A program made the translations under genes and the position numbers. From NCBI GenBank assembly GCA_015478945.1, contig JABUQX010004464.1, forward strand, positions 47,501 through 111,500: a DNA stretch of 64,000 nt, in the 5' to 3' direction. This document shows positions 47,600 to 61,699 of the stretch, one piece after another. This DNA is from Trachelipus rathkii. Lineage: Eukaryota; Arthropoda; Malacostraca; Isopoda; Trachelipodidae. The notes beneath the pieces were generated by a model. The model was not told the origin of the DNA and did no database searches. It was given only the letters and a program-made list of their open reading frames with translations. Position 1 is the stretch's first letter, and each line of letters opens with the position of its first letter.

Positions 47600-50500
47600 G
47601 CACTCATGACGTAACCAAGACTACAAAGCCGTGGCAGTATGATATTAAATAATTTTATTAGTGTTCTTCTCAAAGAGATAAGTAAAATACTCATCAATAA
47701 CATACCTTGACTAATATTATATCACTAGGAGTCCTTAATTATTATATTAAACATGAACATAGATATTAAGAGTCTGAAATAGCTAATACTTTTATATCAA
47801 TACACATTATTAGATTTTCTTGTTATTAATAACTATTTATAAAATGATATATATATACTACTTAAGCTCGACTACGCTTTATCATTGCTATCACACAGAA
47901 TGTAAGTATTTATTAGAGCCCTTACAAAGAAATTACCTCAAACACCTGCCTATTACCAATTAGTATCAATAAATTATTATTACATGAAAAGTGATTTAGT
48001 ATGAATGCTATTTTCTTCAACTTTAGGATATTATCATTTAGGGTTTTAGAGAGGTTAAAGTATATTAAGTATATAACGCTCGACTAGCTTTCTTGCTACA
48101 CAGAATATGAGTATAAGTATATTTATTAAGTTCTACCTTTCAAAGAATAGATATGCTCACCTTACCAAACACCTGCCTTAATATTTATCATAGGTATGTC
48201 CAAAATTTAATTACATAGAAAGTGATTTATATGAAATTGACTTATTTTATTCACTTTATAAATTTCCTTTGTTATATATATTATAAACACTTAAAACGAT
48301 ATATCTAAGCCTGACTACGCTTTATGCTAAACATATATACCAAATATGTAAGGATTTTAGAGTTTTTAAAGAAAATATTTCACCTAAAATATCACTAACT
48401 CGCTCCTCTTTCCCAAAATGGTGAGTCATTTCTAATATTATATGAAACTGTATATATATATATTATATCTCACAACTATTTGTATCTATACTTTGATATA
48501 TATTATTCTATTGAAATTCATCACCTTATACATACACAGAATACTTAAGCTCGACTACGCAATATTGCTATACCAGCATAATTTATATCTTTAATTTGTA
48601 TATTAGACGATTTATTCTTTCAAGAAGATCCTACTTTCTCGAGAGCACAATCATGTGGCTCTTAATACATATATATACTTCTCTATAAGAGGAGAATAGC
48701 ACGTCATACATATAATCATATTAGTACATACACGATCGATTTAGTATGAATGCAAATTTTTCAACTTTAGATACCAATCCGAGTATAGTAATCACGCTCT
48801 CAAACGATATGAGCCTTTTATAGGTCTGGCTGTGACCTGAGTGCACTTTTCTAGTTCGCGACTACGACTCTAAGAATTGTAAAAGAGGTAATTTTTTATT
48901 ACTGTAAGTGATAAGATAATGAAACCTCCACAACACGCTACTATATGTTTGAGGTCATAAGTGTAGATCCTCAATAATTTAATTTAAATTGAATATTCAA
49001 TGTTTTATATTATTTATTTTATTTAATTGTTTTTTTATTATTTTAATTCAGAGTTTTTTCACGAGTTTTTGTTTAATGGGCGAGCAGCCTCTAATTTAAA
49101 TCTAGATTCTTAATACCTACAGGAGCTTAACTGTCTTATTGCTGCAGTATTTCTTCGACGTGGGCTTTATAGAGATGCGTAGAGTAGCTTATTTCTAAAT
49201 ATATATGTATAGTTTGTTTTTGCTAAGGAGCCTATTTTATATCCAAAATACAATTCATTGCACATAAAAGACTATTCCACTCTCTTGGCTGAATGATCCA
49301 CAATTTATATCAAGTTCATATGTGCTATATTTATAGGAGTAATTTTGTATCATCATTGAAATGCGGCTAATTTTGTCTATATAATCACTTTAATGATATA
49401 TTCTATTAATTATGTTATATACGAAAACCTACTATAAAACGATATTATACTACTATAGCTCGACTCACTACGTCACTCATTTACTTGCTACATCCATGAA
49501 ATGTAAAGTATTATTAGAAGATTCTTCAAAGTAATAATATACTTCAAACCTGTCCTAAATTACTAGGAGTCCATAAATATTTTATATCAATGAAAGTGAT
49601 TTAGTATGAATGCTAATTTTTTTCACTTTAGATTTTTCTTTGTTATAACACTATATAAAATAACGTATTAACACCTTATAAGCTCTGAGATCTAACGCTC
49701 ATTTAATTATATGCTGATACTGCAACTCTACAAGAATGTATAGTAGATATTTATATAGAGTTTTTCAAAAATGAGAATAAGATACCCTCAAACACCTGCT
49801 AAATTACCTAAGTGAGAGTATATATAGTTTAATATATACATATGAAAGATGATGTAATATAGTATAGAATTGATATCATTATATTTCATAACTTTAAGAA
49901 TTCCATATACTTTACACGACTATTAAAACACGTATATATACCTTATTATTTAACTAGTTATCACTGTCGTCTGCATGTAGTCCCAGTTGACAAGTTATCT
50001 TATAACATGTCTTTAATAGAAATTACCTACAACACCTGTCACTTATAACCTGGAGTCTTTATTAGCTATGTAAAGGTGGATTTTATAGTATGAAATGCTA
50101 AATTTTTATCATACATCTACATTTCTTGCTGCGATAGTTAAAATCGATATAAATTTCTGGTTTTCTCTCAAATGGCTTAATTGTTACACCCAGAATGATA
50201 TATAGTAATTTTTAGAGTTCTTCAAAGAAAGAAGATACCCAAATAACACCTGCTCTAAATTACCTAGGAGTCCAAATTAATTATGAAAAAGTGTTTATAG
50301 TATGAATGCTAATTTTTTCAACTTTAAGATTATTTATATTGTATATATTATATAACATTCTTAAAATACGAAATATATACTCAAAGCTACGAACCTGCTT
50401 ATTTATTCTGACACCAAATTTAAAATTATTAGTGATTTACTTTCAAATAGAAGATAGCCACACAGAATAAACTGACAATTATATTATATTATTTATGAAT

Positions 50501-52580
50501 TTATTATATAATTACCTATGAATTTTATGATTTAAGTTTAGCTCATTTAAATGTCTACAATTTCACGAACTCGTATCTTGAATACCGCGAATCTTGAACT
50601 CGCAATTAATATAATTTTGATTAAGCAGAACATATAGATGTATATACCTAAGCTCCGAACTACGCATATGTATATTGAGCATTATCAACCAGAAATATTG
50701 TATAATTGATAATTTAGTAGTACCTACAAAAAAGTACACCGTCTCGCAGTACACTACTCTACAAAACTATTACACTCTTAATTCTTATTTGAGTAGTCAC
50801 AACGATTATGGTAAGCACTATTCAGAGGTATGTATTAGCTATGATATAGTCTCATAATTACTTTTTCAACTTTGATATTTTATATACTATATAGGTAAAT
50901 TTGATACACGCTTTAAAACGAATACTCTATGGACGTACGAGCCATTCACTGCTTTGGATATGCTGAGTCTTTAGTTTCAAAATGGAACCAGAATAGTATA
51001 ATGTGAATTATCGTAAGGATATGATAATCTGTACCACAAAGATAGTATAAATCCCTTACAACAACACCTATGAGCACATAATAATATTAAAACCTCTCTT
51101 ATAAGGGAGTCGCAAAATATTGTGTTTTACATTGTATGTGTAATCTGATACTTTGATTAATAGTCTCACATTATTATTTTTATCTTACCATACACACTCC
51201 TTAAATGAATAAATTTCTTTAAAACAAATTAAATAAACTACATTTAAAACGATATACCAATAGTCGACCTACGTTATATTTATATGCTAAAATATCAGAA
51301 ATAGATAATAGTATATCAAGAGTTTACATTTATATCAAAATAAATGAGAGATAACATAATTACAAATAACATCACTGACTCACTAAATTACTAATAATAT
51401 AATAATAATAAATAAGGAGGATTCCAAAAATATTATATACATAATAAAATATGATATTAATATGATAAATATTGAAATTGCATAATTAATTTTGAACAAC
51501 ACTTATTAGATTATATCTATATTGAGATTATATAAATAACAACTAACTCATATAATACGAATAAATAATCACTTAACAGACTCTACAGACTCATCGACAC
51601 AATATAACATATTACAACATTAACATAACAATAATATATAATAATAATAACTCCAGTAAATTTAAAAATTTATTTAAATTTCTTCAAAGAAGATACTCAA
51701 AATAATCACCTAACCTAAAGATTTATACTAAGGATGACAAATAATTAATTTACAATAGAAAGTGAATTATATAATAATATGAATTGAATCACATTATATT
51801 TATATTTCAAACATTAATATATAGATTTCTTCGTTATAACACGTAAAACGATATATCTAAGCTCGACTACGCCTTATTTCTACAATAAAATAAACCACTA
51901 TGGAAGAATTTAAAGAATAAAGAATTTATATTAAAGAAATAATATCGTTTATATACTCTCTGCTCAAAACACGACCTCTTTATTGTGAATTACATAGATT
52001 ATTATATTATATTGACAACTTAATACTAATAATATAATGAATATATAATATAATAATAAATTAATAATGAAATTATATATATAATAAGATAATAATAAGA
52101 GATAAAATTGATAATTTTAATTATATTAAGTAATTTAAGAATTATACTTATGATATTATTAAATAATACAAGCTTAATAAAATGGTAAAAAACGTAATCT
52201 AAACTACAGTACATATAAATTTATAAATAATGCTAATCACATACACTCAGAATTGATAAGTATAATATAATTATATTAAAGAGATTAAACACTTCAATTA
52301 TAAATACTATCAATACACCTAGCTACTATAAAATTATAAAATTATAAGTAGAAAAAAGTCAATAAAAAAATAATATTACACAATTAAATATTATTCATAT
52401 TATTATGAAGCTAGTACAGTACTTAAATTATATAATAATTATTATCAACATTTAGGATTAATCCTAATTAGTATACTTAACAACTAAACTCTATATACAA
52501 CAGTATATAGATAAATATCACCATAATATATAAGACTTCGACTACGCTTATATTGCTCAATAATAACTACTATAAATAGC
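47600..52580. repeat. Diverged satellite array, unit about 210-300 bp
   Basis: Several words recur in fixed order: aagctcgactacgc, cagaatgtaagta, ttcaaagaa, caaacacctgcc, aggagtcc, gtgatttagtatgaatgct, tttttcaacttta and aaacgatata. The ctcgactacgc anchor or a mutated form occurs near 47865, 48079, 48307, 48547, 48852, 49457, 49680, 50649, 50937, 51262, 51858 and 52535. Spacing is 215-300 (some gaps hold two units), and the shortest spacings occur first. About 18-20 units fit the span. Units are full of small A/T insertions. No ORF. Likely a centromere- or heterochromatin-type satellite, or one inflated by sequence errors. Confidence 0.75.
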
Positions 52581-52599
52581 TAAGTAATTAATTAATTAG

Positions 52600-53074
52600 G
52601 AATATTTCACAAATGGGATGTTCTGCGGATAAATTTGGAACATCCATAACTACTGGAAACATTTTTAATAGCTCATGAATACATCAAATAATTATTTTTT
52701 TACTTTATGAATCACTTAATATCACTCTATGGTAATTTATTTTGTCACCTCTTGTATTAAAAGACCATAGACCTACAGGAATTTCTCAAAAGTTGGTGAA
52801 AACAGATCCCACACACAAACAAGGGGTGACGTTTTTCGATACATCGATACACGAGGTTTAGATGTGTGAAAGCAAAATAATTGGAGAACGTAAAAGGATG
52901 TTGTTAGAAATTATAATGGTATACTTATTTTTGCCAATAGGAATTAGAATCCTTTGAAATCAAGCACCACAGTTATTAGATTTTGAAGAAATTGGGTCTT
53001 ATGAGGTTGATATACGTTTAATATTTATTTGTGTATTTCTTTAGTTAGATAGATAAATATACACCGAGAAATTG

Positions 53075-53075
<1 letters not shown>
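52600..53075. other. Unassigned sequence
   Basis: Mixed-composition sequence after the satellite. No gene recognised. Confidence 0.5.
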
Positions 53076-53113
<38 letters not shown>

Positions 53114-53262
53114 TTTTATATAAATCTTACCATAAATACATATATATAAATATATATATATATATATAGCACCAATATATATACTTTCATATATCTTAGC
53201 ATATAGCACCCAGCACCCAACAACAGCTGCTGCTGCTGCTGCTGCTATGCTGCTGCCAGCAA
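53076..53262. repeat. (TA)n with CAG/GCT-rich block
   Basis: TA runs (53079-53109, 53150-53168), then agcacccagcacccaac-type sequence and six GCT repeats (53226-53245). Short Ala-rich frames here are translation of the repeat. Confidence 0.9.
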
Positions 53263-53303
53263 CCATCGCCACGCTAAGGGACGAAATTAATGGATGTTCA
53301 TTC

Positions 53304-53380
53304 AGAAGAAAACCCCAAATATACTGATTATAATTTTTTTTTTTTTTTTTATTTTCAGTATATTTGGGGTTTTCTCTTCT
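53304..53380. repeat. Inverted repeat (24-bp arms) around a T-tract
   Basis: The left arm 53304-53327 reads agaagaaaaccccaaatat and onward. The right arm 53355-53380 is its reverse complement except for two inserted bases (ct). The loop of about 27 bases is almost all T. It would form a strong hairpin as RNA or DNA. It lies just left of the hAT-type insertion. Confidence 0.8.
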
Positions 53381-53669
53381 AATACTTCTGACACGTTTTT
53401 GTGTTCTGCCTAGGGTTGGGATTAAAAAAAACCGTTCGTTTTTTTAAAAAACACGTTTTTAAAAAGACCAAAGGCAAAATTTTTGTTTTTTTGTTTTTTT
53501 AAAATTTTTGTGATATAGCATATCTTTTCTTAGAATTATTCAGAATTAAAAAAATAAGGTAAATACAATAATATCGTTAAGAGAGGGTATGAAATATATA
53601 AAGTAGATTTTATTACTTAGTAAAGTTTTATTTAGTGCTCTAGGGCATATAATTATTACATTTCACACA

Positions 53670-53683
53670 TTATTATTATTATG

Positions 53684-53720
<37 letters not shown>

Positions 53721-53758
53721 TATATATACATATATAAATATCTATAATTCACTATCCT

Positions 53759-53821
<63 letters not shown>

Positions 53822-53850
53822 TTATATATAATATATATATATATAAATTC
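53670..53850. repeat. (ATT)n and (TA)n inside the hAT-type insertion
   Basis: ATT repeats (about 53685-53720) followed by a TA run (53762-53812) and more TA. Confidence 0.95.
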
Positions 53851-53859
53851 TTCATCTAC

Positions 53860-54115
53860 CTTTTTCTCCCCCAAGACTGGTGGTAAGGTGCGTGAAGCAT
53901 CGGAAAAGAAAAGCAGTAAGAAAGAAGAATATGACAAGAAAGTCGAAAGAAAGTCCAGCCTTACCCTTCCCTCTGTACCATTGCCAAGTAAGGTTTCGTC
54001 ACAGTCAGAGAAAATCCCACCCTATAGCTTCACGGGACCAACGGACCCTCACCCATGGTAAATCGTCGATGTGGATGTTCATCCCGCCCGGCTGGGTGGG
54101 CCACAACCGCCACCC
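53860..54115 (-). repeat. LINE-B 3' module, copy 2
   Basis: Shares ordered words with 23391-23640: ccccaagactggtgg (compare ccccagattgggg), agcatcgg, gtcacagtcagagaaaatc and acggaccctcac. It lies directly beyond the LINE C-terminal end on the minus strand. Confidence 0.65.
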
Positions 54116-56520
54116 CCTCACAAAGAACCCCGCCATTCTCTCCTATTATGCACCGCTGTTGTCGCACTCTGCAAACTCACATTTCTGCTCCTTCAGACAT
54201 TCGTTTACTGACTCAATCCACTTTTTCTTCGATCTCCCAGTAGTTCGGTTTCCAACACACTCGCCACTATACATCCGCTTAAGAAACCGACTATCAATCA
54301 TCATTTCCACATGACTGACAAAACCATCTCAACATATTTTCGTTCATTCTCATTACGCCTTGCTTCACACCACACAACTCTCTAATATGTTCATTCCTCA
54401 TTTATCAATTCTTCTCACACCCTACATGCCCCAAAAGATTATTCCATCTGAACACATTGAACTTTATGGTCTGGAATAAGAGTCAGACCACTTGGTCACC
54501 ACTACTATATACAATAACACAGGTAACAACAACACCGTCATGTAAGACCCTTGCACTCTAAGAGACTTGGTCCCTATACATTTCTACCAACGATTTTGTG
54601 CCAGCCACATTCTGGCACCAACATATACCTTAAATATTTAAACTCAGACACTTACGTTTCAGCTGTTCACCATCTAACACTTAACTTCACACTGAGGACT
54701 GTCCTCACTCACCATAACCTTACTCTTATCTACGTTTACTTTCAAACCCCTCCTTTTACACACCTGCCAAATCTCTCTACTAATCCCCTCAAAACTATTT
54801 CAGATTTGCCAAGGCCAAATAAATCGCATGTATAATAGATAGGGCACCCTCACTCATCTCCATCATTCTAACACCATTTCCTGTCACGCCCAATTTCAAT
54901 TCTTTCATAACACCATCCATATACAAATGGAATAACCAAGGAGACATAACACACAACCCTGCCTCACTCCGCTATTAATACTAAAACAATCACTTTTGAC
55001 ACCATTTATTCTTACACACGCCTCACTAAACGTCATAAATTCTTTTGAATCCCATTCAGAAGCCTACCACCAGCCCCTATATATCACACTAACACCTGCC
55101 ATAGAGCTTCCCTATTAACCCTATTATTACCTATTTACCAAATCCATAACCTAAATACAATTCATTCTTCTTCTCCCTCATTTTCTCTATCATTTTCTTC
55201 AATGAAGATCTGATTCACACATCCTCTACTACTCCTAGACACACCTTGTTCTTCACCAATCGGTCAGCTAATTCAACTCGGCACACTCTTCAGCCACAAT
55301 ACCAACATATTTCTTCCCTATAACTCTCATAACTAATTCCCTTATAATTTCTACAGTTCCCTTTATCTCCTTTACCCTTATATGGGGTACTATTACTGCT
55401 CTCCTTCAATCCCCTCGGAACTATACCCTCCATAAACGCTTTATTTACACAACTTCAAGATCAATCAATCACCATCTCGCCTCGTTCTTGATCATTTCAC
55501 CAGTAATTTCATCTATGCAGATTTACCAAATCTTCAACTATCTCACTACCCATTTCCTCTTCTTTGGTAATAACCTCATCCTCAAAATACCTTTCTTCTT
55601 CACCATCAAACCCACACACACAGTCTCACTATCACCTCTTCATTACACCAATCACTGTTAACATTTGCTTCAGTGTTCTTTCCACACTACCTTCACATCC
55701 TTCATCAGTTACAAAAAAACCATCCCTATTCATTATTCTGATAGTTCCATATTTCTAATTTTTAATGCTGCTTCCCTTCCAGAAGGCTACATTCACCCAG
55801 CCTGTCCCCATTCATCCTCAGCCTGAAACTGTTTCATTTACCTCTTCTTTTCTCTTACATTTGCATCTTTTAGCATTTCTTTTTCCACTCCTTATATAAT
55901 TCCAAACATCTTTCTTTTGAAACTTCATCATTTGCTTTTAATACATTCACCACGCTTTTTTTTACTTTTAACTGCTTGCATCACCTCTTCATTCCACCAC
56001 TCACTGTTCGCATTCTTACTTCCTACTTTAGCACATCCACATACTTCTTTTGCACTGCTAACCATTGCTTCCTTCATTTGCTCCCAGATTTGTTCAGTTT
56101 CAACTGATTTACGTGTGAGTTTAAATACCCATCCTTATTACCTTGTTCACTAAACTTCTCACTCTTAATTTTACCCTCTTCCTTCCGTATCACCTTCCTC
56201 TCCCATCAAGTCCCCACTAACCCAATTTTACATGATTTAACATAATGATCCCGATAATCCCTAAACACCTCTCTGATTTAACATCCAAACTTGCTATACT
56301 TCAACATCTCCTTCTTCACCAACACAAAAATCAATCTATACTTTTCGCTTCGATACCATCTCTACCTACACCAACTCCCCGAGTATACTTATGGATACTC
56401 TTGTGTTTAAAAGAAAGTATTACTTACACACACACCTCTCTCCTCTGAAATCCATCACCTTCCTACTGTTCTCATTTTCTCCTGACACCCTAAAACCACC
56501 TGTTATACCATCCTTTTTTG

Positions 56521-56522
<2 letters not shown>
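54116..56522 (-). pseudogene. LINE-B reverse transcriptase copy 2, decayed
   Basis: A minus-strand copy of the LINE at 23.6-26.6 kb, more damaged in the C-terminus ('MYSGECVGNRTTGR', 'KKWIESVNECLKE'). It retains an RT-like piece around 55000-54840, 'CVMSPWLFHLYMDGVMKEL', where 'MSP..F..YMDG' is a LINE RT signature. 'ALNSVVDFLK'-type motifs are not identifiable. Both copies end at the same point (26609 and 56522). Many stops. It lies inside the hAT-type insertion, so it inserted after or hitch-hiked with it. Confidence 0.7.
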
Positions 56523-56565
<43 letters not shown>

Positions 56566-57060
56566 TATATATGTATTTACACAATATATATATGTATGTA
56601 TATTGCTACTTCTTCTGTATCTTTGTAATGTGTATATGTATAATATATATATAACAAGTAGCACTATATATGTATATATGAAATAACCTTATCATAGTAA
56701 TATATAGCATAACAGCAGCCAACAATAGCCAGCCAATAGCCAGCCCAGCCCAGCAACATGCCTTAACAACCAGTATATATCCTTCAACCCTTTGCTCTGT
56801 ATATACCTATGTATGTAGCAGCAACCAGCCTTGTAATAACATATATATATGTATATATAACTGTATATACTAATATATATATATATATATATATATAACG
56901 TATATATAATAATATAGCTAGTAATATGTAACTATGTTTATGTAGCCTTGCATATGTAATAGCCTTAGCACCAACATAGCCAACAACATAATAATATAAT
57001 ATGTATCTGCATAATATGTAATATGTAATAATAGCATAGCTCATAACCAACCTTGTATGC
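56523..57060. repeat. (TA)n plus cryptic CAGCC/AACAAC simple sequence
   Basis: TA run (56525-56561), then mixed sequence of cagcc, aacaac, tatgta and agcaac words without a clear unit (56690-56770, 56815-56840, 56940-57000). No gene. Confidence 0.85.
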
Positions 57061-57273
57061 TGTGTATATAAAGATCCGTGATGTGGTCAGTATTTAGGCC
57101 TGGGGGGTTACATTCTGATGTACTGTATAATTTAAAACATCTTTAATATACATAAAAAGAGGTAATTTTAAAAAAAAACAAAAAAAAACATTTTGTTTTA
57201 AAAAAAAACCGTTTTTTTTGCAAAAAAAAACCAAATTAAAAAAAACCGTTTTTTTCACAACCCTAGTTCTGCC

Positions 57274-58250
<977 letters not shown>

Positions 58251-58308
<58 letters not shown>

Positions 58309-58460
58309 ATACTCTGTGCTATTTAAGGGTATAAGGGCGGTGAGCTGGGCTTTCTTTTCTAGGCACGTCTGTTCTTCTACTAACTTTGTTTCCAGTGCAT
58401 GTGAGTGCTACGCACCAGTCTGGGGAAAGAAGTTGGGTGATGATGATGATGATGATAATG

Positions 58461-58503
<43 letters not shown>

Positions 58504-58800
58504 ATATATATAACTAATAATTAAAAATAACAGCATATACTCATATCTTTATATATATAAATATAAAGGAATAATAATATATACATATATATATACTTAT
58601 ATATATAACTTACACAACCATAACAATAATATATATATATATGCTACTACTCTATATATATATCCTTTATACAATATTAAAGAAAATGATTTGGGGATAG
58701 TATAATATGTATATGTATATATATATAATATAATATAATAATAATAATAATAATATAAATAATATATCAATATATATATATATATATAATAATATATATA
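58251..58800. repeat. (TA)n, (GAT)n and short dispersed-repeat fragment
   Basis: TA run (58255-58304), about 130 bp of unique sequence ending in ctacgcaccagtctggggaa (58410-58429), then (GAT)5 and more TA. That word, reverse-complemented, resembles the ccccagactggt head of the LINE-B 3' module, so this may be an inverted fragment of it. Confidence 0.6.
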
Positions 58801-59585
58801 TATTTATATATATATGTATAATAATAATATGAGTATGTATGTAATATGTAGCCAATGTATATATGTAATAATAGTAATATGTAGTAATAACAATAACATA
58901 TGGCACTGCTGTAGCCAGCAGCTCTTCAGCTGCTGCTCACTGCCAACAACCAGTAATAGCAATATGTATGGAGTATAGTAACCAGCCAGCCAGCCATGCA
59001 GCAGCCAGCCAGCAGCAGCAACCAGCGCAATAGTAACCAACCAACCATATATATCTTCTTCAACCAACCTATGTATATAACTTGTAGTATATGTAATATA
59101 ATAGTAATATATATATTTATATATAATAATATTTGTATATGTAATAATAACAATATATGTAACTATGCTATGTAACCAATAATAATATATAACTAGTAAT
59201 ATATAATATAATATATGTATGTAATTACATATGAAGCAATAATAATATGTATATCTTTCAATAATATCATGTATAATAATAGCCAATAACTCAACTGCTC
59301 GCTCATGTAACCAACTGCTGTATATATATGTAGCAATAATAATATAATATATATAACGACTCGAATATGCGTGCACTATGTCATTCTTATGTGCCTTTGA
59401 CCTATTAAGGTATTTTCAAAGTCTTCCAATGCACATTCATTATTAGCAGAATTGATGATCAAATCAGACGCAATACCTCTTTTATTTAGCAGACTCTGTC
59501 AACTTTGGTATTTATATCAGAAGGGGTGTAATTGCGATGATTATATATATATATATATACTTATATATATATATATATATATCTC

Positions 59586-59669
<84 letters not shown>

Positions 59670-59811
59670 TGCTCTTTCTGCTGCTCTGCTGCTATGAGCG
59701 AGAAGGGTTAAAAGAGTTTTCAGCCAAGTTAAAAATGCGCAAGAACTTTGATTTTATTATACAAGTTGGGATTATAGAAAGAGAAAATTTTATTCAATTC
59801 ATATATATATA

Positions 59812-59889
<78 letters not shown>

Positions 59890-59958
59890 CTATATGCTTA
59901 TACATATGTAATATACATGCAATATATATATGTAATAATATAATATATATATAGCATA

Positions 59959-59989
<31 letters not shown>

Positions 59990-60208
59990 ATATTTTTTTT
60001 ATAACAATAATAATATATAATAATATATGCTTAATATATAGCATAATATCTTCTTCAACTAACGCTATATATAACATATGTAATTTATAACCAATAATAT
60101 AATATATATATACTATACTGCTGTTTATATGTATGTGTAATAATATATATATAGTAATAATAATAATAATATGTAATATAATATATAATAATAATAACAT
60201 ATATATGT
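58801..60208. repeat. Microsatellite-rich region: (TA)n with CAGCC-type cryptic blocks
   Basis: TA runs (notably 59590-59666 and 59820-59887) alternate with cagcc/gcagcag blocks (58910-59035). Two islands of unique sequence (59360-59540 and 59668-59800) match nothing recognised. Confidence 0.85.
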
Positions 60209-60720
60209 TCGGTCCACCTCCTTACTCCCCGAACTGGGGTGAGGTGCGTGCATACACAAGAAACAGAAAATTAGTAGAATAACATGGTGCAAGTCGAAGA
60301 AAGACCCTCTACTTATATATATATATCCTTTATATATATATATATATATTTTACTATATATTTATAGATATATAACAACCAGCATAACTGTAACATATAT
60401 GTACGCCAGCAGCCTTAGCCCCGCATCATAAAAATATAACCCTTATATAGCAACTAATAGCTATTATGTAGCCTTAATAGCCTTGTATGCAACAACATAA
60501 CTGTAGCTAACTCTTTGCTATATATGCTATCTTTATATATCTTTGCTCTTTGCTGCCACCCAGACCCCTAAGCCTCTATATATATATATCATATACTATA
60601 TATATCCTTTATATCCTTAAGTAAGAACTCATCGCAGTCAGAAAAATTCACCCTTGGGTTTCACGAAACTGCGACGGACCCTCATTCTGGTATCTCGTCA
60701 ATGTGGGGTTATCCCCTTGG
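60209..60720 (+). repeat. LINE-B 3' module-like sequence, copy 3, split
   Basis: ccccgaactggggtgaggtg (60227-60246) and the ctcatcgcagtcagaaaaat ... gcgacggaccctcattctgg words (60627-60690) match the module at 23.4 and 53.9 kb. Between them lie about 310 bp of TA and cryptic simple sequence. Confidence 0.6.
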
Positions 60721-60814
60721 CCAAGCCCTTTCAAAATCTTTCAAAACAGAGAATTTATTAATTTACCCCAGTATTTTAGATTCTGAAGCAAAAAAGGTAT
60801 ATATCAAATAATAA

Positions 60815-61235
60815 TCAGTTCCAACTACATTGAAAAAGGTACTGAAATCAATTCTAAGGAATAAAAATACTAATGGTGGAGTTTATAAAGTGGAATGTGG
60901 AGGGTGCAAAAAAAGTTTATATAAGTGAAACAACTGATTTTAATAGGAAGAAATACCAACATGTGTATAGTTTGAGAATGGTTGATTTAAATTCAGCTTT
61001 GGTTACGCATAGAATATCGGAAAATCATCACATAAATATGGATAACGCTGAATTTATTGCCCCTAGAGCTAAAGATAACCCAAGAAAGTTGTTGGAATCT
61101 TTTATGATAAGGAATACTAATAATATAAATATAAATAAAGGTTCTTTTAACATTAACTTACCAACAAATAATATTTTGAAGAACAACTCCTTTTATAAGA
61201 ATAAACTATCTTTGATTGACGATTTTGTGACGTAG
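60815..61235 (+). pseudogene. Penelope-like element GIY-YIG endonuclease, frameshifted
   Basis: The frame open from 60815 reads 'NTNGGVYKVECGGCKK' and then hits a seven-A run (60908-60914). The continuing similarity is in the next frame: 'KKVYISETTDFNRKKYQH', 'SLRMVDLNSALVTHRISEN' and 'INMDNAEFI', to a stop at 61235. This matches the C-terminal GIY-YIG nuclease of Penelope-like retroelements: GxYK...C..C..VYIGxT, then Asn-Ser-Ala-Leu, His and a trailing Asn-x-Ala. The Gly of VYIG is Ser here. Removing one A would align both halves. The RT domain is not present upstream, so the copy is 5'-truncated. It nicks target DNA in related active elements. Confidence 0.8.
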
Positions 61236-61466
61236 TTGCCATGTTATCTGTGTACATAGTTTTAATTTTTTCTGTCACATGAAAGAGGGAGTCGAGTTCT
61301 GGCTCCGAGAGCTTGTGACCTTATCAATTCTTTATCATTTTTTATTGATTATTTTTATAAAATTGTTTTAATGTATAATTTTTAAGCAATTTTTTTTTTT
61401 TTTGTGAATATTTTTGGGAATTTTAGTTTTGTACATTTTTAAAAGTGCGGTTTGATTTTGCATTCT

Positions 61467-61470
<4 letters not shown>
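61236..61470 (+). other. Penelope-like element 3' region
   Basis: Follows the endonuclease stop. It encodes, in another frame, 'RVLAPRACDLI'-like residues common near PLE ends, then a T-run (61390-61403). Boundary unclear. Confidence 0.4.
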
Positions 61471-61517
<47 letters not shown>

Positions 61518-61680
61518 TTTATATATAGGAATACATACCTTAGCCAACCTTAGCAACCTTTTTCTGCTGCTGTATGCTGCTTTGCTGCCAGCCTTTGCTG
61601 CTGCTGCTATCTTCTTGCTGTAATAGCATGTAGCAGCAGCCAGCCAGCCAGCCAGCACCAGCTGATATATATAATATAAT
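61470..61680. repeat. (TA)n with CTG/CAGC block
   Basis: TA run 61471-61513, then gct/ctg repeats and (ccag)n 61637-61656. Confidence 0.9.
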
Positions 61681-61699
61681 ATAATATTATATATAAGAA

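Larger units (their letters stand above)
53403..57273. mobile_element. hAT-type DNA transposon insertion with 8-bp target duplication
   Basis: The 8-base gttctgcc is present on both sides (53403-53410 and 57266-57273). The left end begins TAGGGTTGGGATTAAAAA at 53411, and the right end, read inward from 57265 on the minus strand, begins TAGGGTTGTGAAAAAAACGG. Both termini carry AAAAAACCG-type subterminal motifs. An 8-bp duplication and TAGGGTTG ends are hallmarks of hAT transposons. No transposase was seen inside, so this is non-autonomous. Most of its length is the LINE-B copy and microsatellites, probably later insertions or expansions. Confidence 0.8.

Noticed and set aside
47600..52580. CRISPR-like array
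   Set aside because: Units are about 210-300 bp with diverged sequence throughout, not short identical repeats with unique spacers; the genome is eukaryotic.
53683..53937. Tyr/Ile-rich frames across (TA)n tracts (also at 59.4-59.9 kb and 58.7-59.4 kb)
   Set aside because: Tyr-Ile runs come from TA repeats read in frame and have no protein-family support.
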